A program made the position numbers and the translations under genes. A stretch of DNA of 64,000 nt from an uncultured Prevotella sp. (GTDB taxonomy: Bacteria; Bacteroidota; Bacteroidia; Bacteroidales; Bacteroidaceae): positions 1-64,000 of the forward strand of contig CAMKTS010000005.1 in NCBI GenBank assembly GCA_946415755.1, given 5' to 3'. The notes below the pieces were generated by a model, which made no database searches, had not been told where the DNA came from, and saw only the letters and a program-made list of their open reading frames with translations. The stretch's first letter is position 1. Every line of letters starts with the position of its first letter. Below are positions 16,467 to 25,421 of this stretch, piece by piece.

Positions 16467-17486
16467 ATGAAACGTGAAGTTTACGAGAGCCAGAAGGCCT
16501 TTGCGGGCGAGAAGAAGCCCTCGATGCAGCGACGCTGTGTAGGTCACGACTACACGGAGCGCATGATGTATATGGTGACGATGGTGACCGAAGGCCGCCG
16601 TCCGCTCTTCGGGCAGGTGGTGGGAAACAGCGAAGAGCCTGAAGGCAGTCCTGATGCCCCACGCATAGTGCTAACGGAGCTGGGGCAGCGGGTGAGCGAT
16701 GAGTGGTGGGGCATTCCCCGTTATTACCCGCAGGTAGAAATCAAGGCTCTGCAGATGATGCCCGACCACTTGCATGGCATCATCTTTGTCAGAGAAGTGA
16801 TGGAGAAAGACCTCAGCCGCATCATTCGTGGTTTTAAGACCGGCTGCAATCACCATTACCGCGAGCTTTTCCCCTCCGTTCCGTATGTTGCGACTCAGTC
16901 GCAACAAACAGGACATTACGACCGCACCCACGGTCTTCTTTTTGCCCCGGGTTTCAACGACAAGCTGCTCCTGCGCCAGGGCCAGCTACAGCGATGGCTC
17001 GACTACCTGCGCGACAACCCGCGCCGTCTCCTGATGAAGCGCGAACATCCCGACCTCTTCCGCGTACAGCGAGGCCTCGTGGTGGCAGGCCGGCAGTTCT
17101 CTGCCATTGGCAACCGCTTCCTACTGCAACGTCCCGTGCGCCTGCAGGTGCAGTGCTCGCGCCGCCTCACCGATGAGGAGATAGCCGAGAAACAGGCGTG
17201 GTGGCTACAGCAGGCCCGCAGCGGTGCCGTGCTCGTCTCTCCCTGCATCTCCAAGGGCGAGAAACAGGTGATGCGCGCCGCCTTCAATGAGGATCTTCCG
17301 CTCATTGTACTTCAGGAGAACGGCTTTACTGACCTTGCCAAGCCCGGCGGTCAGCGCATGGAGGCCTGCGCCTGCGGCCAGCTGCTCCTACTTGCTCCCT
17401 GGGAGCACCATAATGAGCACCTCGCCATCCGTCGCGACCAGTGCCTAGCCCTGAACGACATGGCAAGAATAATTTGTGAAAGATAA
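16467..17486 (+). CDS. Y1/HUH transposase-like (RAYT-type) protein with extra C-terminal domain
   Basis: MPDHLHGIIFV HUH motif, DYLRDNPRRLL; C-terminal GAVLVSPCISKGEKQVMRAAFNEDLPLIVLQENGF. Confidence 0.75.
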   Translation: MKREVYESQKAFAGEKKPSMQRRCVGHDYTERMMYMVTMVTEGRRPLFGQVVGNSEEPEGSPDAPRIVLTELGQRVSDEWWGIPRYYPQVEIKALQMMPDHLHGIIFVREVMEKDLSRIIRGFKTGCNHHYRELFPSVPYVATQSQQTGHYDRTHGLLFAPGFNDKLLLRQGQLQRWLDYLRDNPRRLLMKREHPDLFRVQRGLVVAGRQFSAIGNRFLLQRPVRLQVQCSRRLTDEEIAEKQAWWLQQARSGAVLVSPCISKGEKQVMRAAFNEDLPLIVLQENGFTDLAKPGGQRMEACACGQLLLLAPWEHHNEHLAIRRDQCLALNDMARIICER

Positions 17487-17701
17487 AAGGAGTGTCGCGT
17501 GGACGAAAAGATGAAAGTTATCTTAATTTTATTTCCGCATCAATAATAAAGATGTCTCCACTCTCGTCTTTCAGTACATTCCAGAGATGGTGGCTTCAAG
17601 AGTTGCAATAAAGGAGAAAAGGTTTGTAGAATCATGGTTTTATTATTTTGCCTCTACTAAAATTGAGGTAAATGCTTGTAAATATGTTGATTAGCGATAT
17701 T

Positions 17702-17976
17702 TTTGCCTCTACTTTGCTTCTACTTTGCCTCTACTAAAGTCCTGTTTGTGAGGGTGGGGTGTAGGTGAAAAATGATATGCTATGCGGGAGTTTCTCAATG
17801 AGATAAATTTGTAAAGCTATGCTTTAGGAAATTATCTGATAGAGTTACTGGAATAAAGAGGCAGTTTACTGAGCTAAAGTGCCTACTTGTGGAGCCGAAG
17901 AGGCTGTGGCATTCGTAAAGTGGCAGAGTTTGGTAGAAGCAAAGTAGAGGCAAAGTAGAAGCAAAGTAGAGGCAAA
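17702..17976. mobile_element. MITE-like element bounded by perfect 34 bp inverted repeats
   Basis: 17702-17735 is the exact reverse complement of 17943-17976; each arm is three 11-mers TTTGC(C/T)TCTAC; no ORF inside. Confidence 0.5.
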
Positions 17977-18246
17977 TTTTTAGCAAGCTGATTTACAAGT
18001 GGCAGTAAATCAGCGTATTGCAAGTGCAAAGTGGGTAAATTAGTAGAGGGAAACTGAAAATTGAACTTTTTCTTGCTTGAAATTCATGAATTCTTCCTTC
18101 GTCATATGCAGTTTCCTTTATAGATACTAAAAAAAATCTCAAGATTTTTATGTAAAACCTTTGCAACATGATAATAATTTTGTAAATTTGCAGACGATTA
18201 GGGATGAACAAAATGATAAATGCTAAATATTAAAACTTAAAGACTT

Positions 18247-21042
18247 ATGAAAAACTTAAAACTTTTCTTTGCAGTATTGCTGACTGCAATCGTCCCCTTG
18301 ACCGCATTTGGGGGGGGTGGTTCTTCCGGCTATATCACGGACAGTGGTTCGGGCGTGGTCTATCTCTACGACGATAAGTTCGACACCATCTGCGTGGCTC
18401 CTGGAAAAAAGTATGAGTCGGATCTGCTACCACAGACATCCACTTACAAAAATACGATTGCCAACGAGGTGACTCTCTGGGAAACCGTTGAGTTAAATGG
18501 CAAGAAATACGATGTGACGGCTATTGGTGCAGTAGCCTTTGCCATGCTCTCTAACATCCGAACCATTACCATTCCCAAGACTATCCGATTCATTGGTGAC
18601 TATGCTTTTGCCAGTTGCAGCGGAGTGACCGATGTCTACTGCTATGCCAATCCCAATAAACTGACATGGACACCTACACCGCTTTCTTCAGGCTATATTG
18701 ATTTCATGCCCGGCCGTGTTACCCGCTGCCACGTCATCCGAGGCTATCTGGAGACCTACCAGGACAAGTTTGCAGACATGAACGTGGTCTTCGTGGGCGA
18801 CCTGGCTGGAGAGGTGGAGCCGGAGGCCACCATGGTATCCACCTTTAGCGGCTGGCAACAGGAGGAAATCATAGGAACCGTGAAAATTGGCACGCTGCTC
18901 TCGCAGGAGGGCCGTCGGTGGAAGACCTACTTCGAAGGCCCTGACGGTGCCAGTACTGATGTCGCTATGGAGACGCTGACATCACCTGACGGCAGCATAA
19001 ACATGATGCGACTGGGACAGGCCGGCACCGAGATGCACATCACCATGAGCAGCGCAGAGTTTGAGACATCGGGTACAATAAAGAGTATCATCGTGCGCGG
19101 GGGCGACGGACTCCGCTTTATCAAGGCCAGGGTGATTGACAGAAATACCGGGAACGTCATCAAGGACGTAGAGAAATACCTGCAAGCGTTGGATGGTTTT
19201 TATGTCGTGGACTTCGGCGATGATCCTACGGAGTATGAAAGCCTTACCATCGAACTGATCATGGAGGGCCTTGCTCCCGTCTACCTGCACAGCATCACCA
19301 TCGTACAGAAAGAAGAGCCGATAGAGAGCGGCCACTGCGGCGACAACCTGCAGTATACGCTGGAGGGACTGCCCTTTGCTGCCCGCTACTGGCGCAGCAG
19401 CGGCAACATACAAGCCATGAAACTGGCCATCACGGGTACGGGCGATATGTACGACTATAATTATGGAATCTTCAACAACGGGATACAAGAGACGACACCT
19501 TGGGAAAAGTACAAGGAGAACATCGTAGAGGCAGAAATCTCTGACGGCATTACGCACATCGGTCCCACAGCCTTCCAGCATTTAAGGGTCACGTGGCAGC
19601 GTCTGCCCAGTTCGTTGAAGAGTGTGGACGATAAAGCTTTCTATGGCTGTGGATTCAACAATGAACTGCGGTTGCCAGAGGGTCTGACCAGCATTGGCAC
19701 GGAGAGTTTCTTCGGCATCAGCGGCATCAAGGATCTGTACGTGCCGAAGAGCCTGACCGACATCGGCGAGCAGGCCCTGGCAGGTATCAGAAGCCTGGAG
19801 AACTTCCACGTGGATGCTGCCAACCCGAACTATAGCGACAAGGGCAACAGCATTATCAACAAAAACTCTCACCAGCTGATAGCCGCCTGTAAGAACACGG
19901 TCATCCCTGATGACGTCACCTCCATTGGCCGTACCGCTTTTTACGGACAGAGCATTGAAAGCATCAACCTGCCGAAGGGGCTCAAAACCATCATGATGCA
20001 GGCCTTCTCCCACTCCAAACTGAAAGAGGTGACCATTCCCGACCAGGTGAAGACCATCCACGATATGGCGTTCGACCATTGCACCGCCCTGCTCGCCGTG
20101 ACTATCGGCAGCAGCGTCGACTCCATTGGCCAAAATCCCTTCTACTACAGCAGTAACATCCTGGATGTCTACTGCTATGCTGATCCTGACAAGCTGAAAT
20201 GGAAAGAGGCATCAGCCTCCTACGAGAATAGCTCGTTCAAGGCCAACAAGATGACGCAGATGCACGTGCTTGAAGCAGACTTGACCAAGTGGCAGACGAA
20301 GTTTGGCTTCCTCAACGTCACCTTCGTGGGTGACCTGGGGTCGCACATCGTGCCCATTACCGAGGAGACCACCGTGACCGCCGAGGCCGTGAAGAGCGAA
20401 GACCTGACGGACAACAGCGTGGACAATGTCTACTACAACCTCGACGATACCAAGGGCTGTGGCTATGATGCCTCGCAAGGATGCCTGGTCATCGGTCAGA
20501 CCACCGACATGTCGGCTATCGGCAGCGGTGAGCCTGGCAGCAGCGACGTGCGCGACAACTTCAACGGCATGATCGTGAAGGTGGGGCCCGGCAAGGGTAC
20601 CATTGCCGTCGACCTGAAGTCCAGCGGTACGCTCCGGCTGGCTGTGCGTATCGGCAACGGCACACCAACCTATGCCGTTCGTAACGAGCGAGACCGTGTG
20701 TTCGTCAGCTACAACGTCACGGAGGAGACCTACGTCTATATCTACGCCGTCAGCGATGGCTCGCTGGCTCCCGCATTCGGTCGCCGTACCCTCGGAGAGG
20801 GTGAGGACGTACTGCTCATCTACGGCATCACCGTTACGCCCGCCTCGTCCGGCAACCTGCCTGGCGATGCCAACGGCGACGGTGTGGTGGATGTGGCCGA
20901 CGTGGTGGCCATTGTCAACAAGATTCTGGAAAAGCCTGCTGACAACTTCAACGAACAGGCTGCCGACGTGAACGGTGACGGTGTGATAGACGTCAGCGAT
21001 GTCGTGGGCGTGGTGAACATCATCCTGAAGGGGCAGGACTAA
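18247..21042 (+). CDS. secreted BspA-like LRR protein with dockerin-like C-terminus
   Basis: signal peptide; LRR_5 type repeats; GDANGDGVVDVADVV...DVNGDGVIDVSDVV. Confidence 0.85.
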   Translation: MKNLKLFFAVLLTAIVPLTAFGGGGSSGYITDSGSGVVYLYDDKFDTICVAPGKKYESDLLPQTSTYKNTIANEVTLWETVELNGKKYDVTAIGAVAFAMLSNIRTITIPKTIRFIGDYAFASCSGVTDVYCYANPNKLTWTPTPLSSGYIDFMPGRVTRCHVIRGYLETYQDKFADMNVVFVGDLAGEVEPEATMVSTFSGWQQEEIIGTVKIGTLLSQEGRRWKTYFEGPDGASTDVAMETLTSPDGSINMMRLGQAGTEMHITMSSAEFETSGTIKSIIVRGGDGLRFIKARVIDRNTGNVIKDVEKYLQALDGFYVVDFGDDPTEYESLTIELIMEGLAPVYLHSITIVQKEEPIESGHCGDNLQYTLEGLPFAARYWRSSGNIQAMKLAITGTGDMYDYNYGIFNNGIQETTPWEKYKENIVEAEISDGITHIGPTAFQHLRVTWQRLPSSLKSVDDKAFYGCGFNNELRLPEGLTSIGTESFFGISGIKDLYVPKSLTDIGEQALAGIRSLENFHVDAANPNYSDKGNSIINKNSHQLIAACKNTVIPDDVTSIGRTAFYGQSIESINLPKGLKTIMMQAFSHSKLKEVTIPDQVKTIHDMAFDHCTALLAVTIGSSVDSIGQNPFYYSSNILDVYCYADPDKLKWKEASASYENSSFKANKMTQMHVLEADLTKWQTKFGFLNVTFVGDLGSHIVPITEETTVTAEAVKSEDLTDNSVDNVYYNLDDTKGCGYDASQGCLVIGQTTDMSAIGSGEPGSSDVRDNFNGMIVKVGPGKGTIAVDLKSSGTLRLAVRIGNGTPTYAVRNERDRVFVSYNVTEETYVYIYAVSDGSLAPAFGRRTLGEGEDVLLIYGITVTPASSGNLPGDANGDGVVDVADVVAIVNKILEKPADNFNEQAADVNGDGVIDVSDVVGVVNIILKGQD

Positions 21043-21091
21043 GTCATAAAAGGAACAAGCCGCGATTTTACAAATAATAAAAACGACCGAT

Positions 21092-23779
21092 ATGAGACAA
21101 TGTAAATGGTTCAGCGTATTGCTGGTATGGATGCTGCTGCCAATAGCCACACGGGCACAGACTGGCACCACAGAACTGATAGTCGTAAAGTCGACCTTTA
21201 CGGGCGTAAAGGATGTGAACTACCAGGAGTCGTATTCTACAGGAACGTTGGTGACGGATGAGGGCAACGACTGGAAATACATAGGGCCAGGAAACCCCAA
21301 CTGGCCCCGACTGGGAACTGCAGCGCTGGGGGGAGAGTCGTGCCTTTCCATGTCACTACATAGTACGGATCTCAGCATTGTCTCTGATGCCAAGCTTAAC
21401 GGCACCATCAGGAAAGTTACCGTCAGGGCCGGCGGCAATCTGGCGAGTATCAGTGTGATTACCAACGAGACGAAGGCGTTGGAAGCCAGCACCACCAGTA
21501 GCCTGCAGGACTATGTCTTCAATCTGGACAGCGAGGAAGGACGGCTGTACAATGACCCGGTGATGGTGAAGTTCACCCTCAAGGAGAAATCCTCCGTCAA
21601 TCCTGCCTACGTAAAGAGTGTCGTCATCGAGTATGAAGCGGCACCCACCTATGAGGGTAAGACCTCGACACTCATAGACTTTGACACCACGACGAAGACG
21701 CTGAAAGCGCAGGAAACCGACAGCGACTGGCTGCTGGAATGGCCCGACGACGGCACAACGGCCGAGGTGGCTGGCACAACCATTGACGGCGAAAGATATG
21801 TCTACATGCGACTGACCGGCGGCACTGCCAGCTACCCCATGCTGACGCTGACATCGGCATTCAACATCAAGGGAAAGGTAAAGAACATCGTGGTTCAGGC
21901 ACGTGGCGACATCCGCATGCTGTACTATTCGAATCCCTACGGTGCGAATTACATGAGCGAACAGGCTACCAGTACCGTGACCAACTTCCGCGATTTCGTG
22001 CTCGACTTCGGCGACGGCATCCAGGTGGACGGTCCACTCAGCTTTAACCTCTATGCGGGCAGGAATACCTGGGTGCGCAGCATCGTCGTCGTAATGGAAG
22101 AAGTGGAAGGCGGCGGCGAGGTGCTGCTCACCGGCAAGTGCGGCTACAGTCTGAATTACGAGGTGACACGCTTGACATACACCGTGGAGAAATTTGATAT
22201 GACGACTCAAGCATGGGTGACGGTGCCGGCCTGCAAACTCACTATTACCGGTGACGGTGAAATGTTCGACTACAACGACTATGACAGTCCGACACCCTGG
22301 AATGACTATCTGTCTGACATCACGGAGATAGAATTGCCGGAAGGCATCATCAGCATAGGCAGCAATGCGTTTGCTCTCATGAACAATGCCAATGTGAAAC
22401 TGCCGCTGCCCAACAGCCTGATTATCATCGGCGAGCGTGCATTCTTCAACGTGATGGGATGGAAGGACAAGGACCTGCGACTGCCCGGCAGACTGGAAGT
22501 CATCGGGGCTAGTGCGTTCGAATACTGCAGCGGTTTCAAAAACCTGTATTTGCCAGCCAGCGTGAGCTATCTCGGCAGCTTGGCACTAAACGGCATCTAT
22601 AGGTTGGAAAACTTCTATGTCGACGAGGCTAACACCACCTTCAAGGTGGAGAAGAACTGCATCATAGAGAAAGCCACCAACACGCTGATAGCTGCCAACA
22701 AGAACTCGGTTATCCCCAACGGTGTTGTTACCATCGGCGAAAATGCCTTCTATCAGGCTGATGTCACCGATGTCGTCATTCCCTCCAGCGTGCAGACCGT
22801 CAATAGCAATGCTTTTGCCAGCTGTAGCAAGCTGAAGACCATTACTGTCGGCAGCGGTGTCACTTCCATTGGCAGGTATGTGTTTAATGCCACCAAAAAC
22901 ATCACCGATGTCTACTGCTATGCCAATCCCGACAACCTGACATGGACTGCCGGCACCACGAGTGGTGAGAAGAACTCGTTCAAAGCCGACAAGGCAACGC
23001 TGATGCATGTGCTGGCTGCAGATGTGGACAAGTGGCAGGAAAAATTCGGGTTCCTCAACGTCACCTTCGTAGGCGACCTGGTATCGACCATTGAACCCAT
23101 CGTTGAGGAAACTACCGTCACCGCCGAGGCCGTAAAGGACGAAGACCTGACGGACAACAGCGTGGACAATGTCTACTACAACCTCGACGATACCAAGGGC
23201 TGCGGCTATGATGCCTCGCAGGGATGCCTGGTCATCGGACAGGCCACCGACATGTCGAAGATTGGCGATGGTGAGCCGGGCAGCAGCGACGTGCGCGACA
23301 ACTTCAACGGCATGATCGTGAAGGTAGGACCTGGCAAGGGTGTCATCACGCTTGACGTGAAATCCAGCGGCAAGATCCGACTGGCCGTGCGCATCGGTAA
23401 CGGCACACCCGCCTATGCCGTTCGTAACGAGCGCGGCAATGTCTCCGTCAGCTATAACGTCGCGGAGGAGACCTACGTCTATATCTACGCCGTCAGCGAT
23501 GGCTCGCTGGCTCCCGCATTCGGTCGCCGTACCCTTGCAGAGGGTGAGGACGTACTGCTCATCTACGGCATCACCGTTACGCCTGCCTCATCTGGTAACC
23601 TGCCTGGCGATGCCAACGGCGACGGCATGGTGGATGTGGCCGACGTGGTGGCCATCGTCAACAAGATATTGGAGAAGCCTGCCGACAACTTCAACGAGCA
23701 GGCTGCCGACGTGAACGGTGACGGCGTGATAGACGTCAGCGATGTCGTGGGCGTGGTGAACATTATCTTGGGGAAATGA
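21092..23779 (+). CDS. secreted BspA-like LRR protein with dockerin-like C-terminus (paralogue of the preceding gene)
   Basis: signal peptide; LRR repeats; C-terminal ~240 aa nearly identical to the neighbour. Confidence 0.85.
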   Translation: MRQCKWFSVLLVWMLLPIATRAQTGTTELIVVKSTFTGVKDVNYQESYSTGTLVTDEGNDWKYIGPGNPNWPRLGTAALGGESCLSMSLHSTDLSIVSDAKLNGTIRKVTVRAGGNLASISVITNETKALEASTTSSLQDYVFNLDSEEGRLYNDPVMVKFTLKEKSSVNPAYVKSVVIEYEAAPTYEGKTSTLIDFDTTTKTLKAQETDSDWLLEWPDDGTTAEVAGTTIDGERYVYMRLTGGTASYPMLTLTSAFNIKGKVKNIVVQARGDIRMLYYSNPYGANYMSEQATSTVTNFRDFVLDFGDGIQVDGPLSFNLYAGRNTWVRSIVVVMEEVEGGGEVLLTGKCGYSLNYEVTRLTYTVEKFDMTTQAWVTVPACKLTITGDGEMFDYNDYDSPTPWNDYLSDITEIELPEGIISIGSNAFALMNNANVKLPLPNSLIIIGERAFFNVMGWKDKDLRLPGRLEVIGASAFEYCSGFKNLYLPASVSYLGSLALNGIYRLENFYVDEANTTFKVEKNCIIEKATNTLIAANKNSVIPNGVVTIGENAFYQADVTDVVIPSSVQTVNSNAFASCSKLKTITVGSGVTSIGRYVFNATKNITDVYCYANPDNLTWTAGTTSGEKNSFKADKATLMHVLAADVDKWQEKFGFLNVTFVGDLVSTIEPIVEETTVTAEAVKDEDLTDNSVDNVYYNLDDTKGCGYDASQGCLVIGQATDMSKIGDGEPGSSDVRDNFNGMIVKVGPGKGVITLDVKSSGKIRLAVRIGNGTPAYAVRNERGNVSVSYNVAEETYVYIYAVSDGSLAPAFGRRTLAEGEDVLLIYGITVTPASSGNLPGDANGDGMVDVADVVAIVNKILEKPADNFNEQAADVNGDGVIDVSDVVGVVNIILGK

Positions 23780-23793
23780 GAGAATGACCTCCT

Positions 23794-24711
23794 TCAGGAT
23801 TTCTGCTCCATATCGCGGCGCGACTTGGACTTGGTGACCAGCCAGACACCACCGAAAACCAGCACGACGGCCAGCACATGCGTGGGCTTCAGCACGCCAA
23901 CACCCATCAGCAGCGAGGCCGCCACCGATACGATGGGCTGCACGTAATTGTATACTGATACTACGGTGGGACGCAGCGTGCGCTGACCTATCATGGTGAG
24001 GATATACCCCAGGAAGGTGCCCACCACTACCACGTAGGCCACCTCCCACCACGTACTGGCGGGGATGGGCTGGCTTACGGTATCCTTAACGTGGCTGAAC
24101 GTAAACGGTAACAGCAGCAGCGTGGCCCATGAGAACATGTACTTGTTGATGGTGAATACGTTGTAGCGGCGTATCAGCGGATTGAAGAGCGACAAGTAGA
24201 GTGCGAAGGAGAACTGCGCAAACAGGGCCAGCAGGTCGCCACGGATGTCGCCCACCTTGTCGCTGGCATGGGCGGCCGACGTGAGTATCAGGATGAGCGC
24301 CCCGCTGCAGCCCATCAGCACGCCCATCGCTTTCTTGCCTGTGATGGGTTCCTTTAGTATCAGGGCGGCCAGCAGCATGGCAAAGATGGGCATCGACGTG
24401 GTGACGATGGAGGCATTGATGGGCGACGTGATGCTCAGCCCCAGCGTGTAGCAGCATTGGTTGCACAGCAGTCCGAACACTGCCGCACCGATAAACATCA
24501 GCTTGTCCCTTGTGGGTACGTGCTCCTTCTTGGCTGCCAACGAGGCTAGCCAGAACAGCACACATGCACCAGCCACGCGGAATGTCACCAACGAGATGCC
24601 GTCGAAGCCATTCATCATGGCATCCTTGCCAATGGGAGCCATCAGCCCCCAACCGGCACAGGCACCAAACATACTCAGATGGGCTATCAGTGGCCGACGG
24701 CTGTTCGTCAT
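23794..24711 (-). CDS. DMT-superfamily (EamA) transporter
   Basis: multi-TM protein, internal EamA-like duplication. Confidence 0.88.
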   Translation of the reverse strand: MTNSRRPLIAHLSMFGACAGWGLMAPIGKDAMMNGFDGISLVTFRVAGACVLFWLASLAAKKEHVPTRDKLMFIGAAVFGLLCNQCCYTLGLSITSPINASIVTTSMPIFAMLLAALILKEPITGKKAMGVLMGCSGALILILTSAAHASDKVGDIRGDLLALFAQFSFALYLSLFNPLIRRYNVFTINKYMFSWATLLLLPFTFSHVKDTVSQPIPASTWWEVAYVVVVGTFLGYILTMIGQRTLRPTVVSVYNYVQPIVSVAASLLMGVGVLKPTHVLAVVLVFGGVWLVTKSKSRRDMEQKS

Positions 24712-24718
24712 ATTCAGA

Positions 24719-25378
24719 TCAGTCTTCGTCTCTATCGCCTCGGACTTTCCGCCAGAAGTCTACCAGCGTCACGTCGAAGATGAGCGTGCTGTAGGCAGGG
24801 ATGTTGGAGTAGTCGGTGGAGCCGTAGCCCAGCTGGTAGGGCACGTAGATGCGCCAGTAGTCGCCACGGTGCATGTAGAGCATGGCGGTGGCAAAGCCCT
24901 TGGTCATGTCTCCGACGGCAAACCTGACGGGCGACGATGCCTCTGCGTCGTAGGGCAGCTCGTAGCTGTAGTCGAAAATTTTGCCAGTGGCATAGCTCTC
25001 CGACGGCAGCAGGCGACCGATGTAATGCACTTCTACAGAGTCGGTAACGTAGGGGGTGTTGCCGGTGCCGATGTATGTGTTGGGTGTCAGCTCTTCGGCT
25101 ACCACATAGTCGTAATACTGGTAGACGTACTCCTGAGTGGGTTTGTTGAAGGCAGGCATCAGCTTCCATGTCGTGCTGCCGGCATTGATTTTGGCCGTGG
25201 CTTCCGACACCAGGTTGCTGAAATAGCTGTCGTTCTTGCTCTGCCAGTAGGGGTATTCCACCTTCTGGGTATCGTCTTCTTCCTTGCAGGAAGTGAATAA
25301 AGGCGAAAGGGCAAAAAGGTAAAAAGGTAAGACACCTGTTACCAGCCTTAGTACCCAACGATTACTTGCTTTTCTCAT
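24719..25378 (-). CDS. FKBP-type peptidyl-prolyl isomerase-like lipoprotein
   Basis: lipobox LFTSC; VEVHYIGRLL...GMxxGDYWRIYVPYQLGYG-like FKBP pattern. Confidence 0.85.
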   Translation of the reverse strand: MRKASNRWVLRLVTGVLPFYLFALSPLFTSCKEEDDTQKVEYPYWQSKNDSYFSNLVSEATAKINAGSTTWKLMPAFNKPTQEYVYQYYDYVVAEELTPNTYIGTGNTPYVTDSVEVHYIGRLLPSESYATGKIFDYSYELPYDAEASSPVRFAVGDMTKGFATAMLYMHRGDYWRIYVPYQLGYGSTDYSNIPAYSTLIFDVTLVDFWRKVRGDRDED

Positions 25379-25421
25379 TGTTTTTTTGCTTTTTTGCTTT
25401 TTTACCTTTTTACCTTTTCTG

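Noticed and set aside
17702-17976. Complete insertion sequence
   Set aside because: Inverted repeats are perfect but there is no transposase ORF between them
3715-23770. Cellulosome
   Set aside because: Only dockerin-like modules; no cohesin or scaffoldin and no cellulases attached
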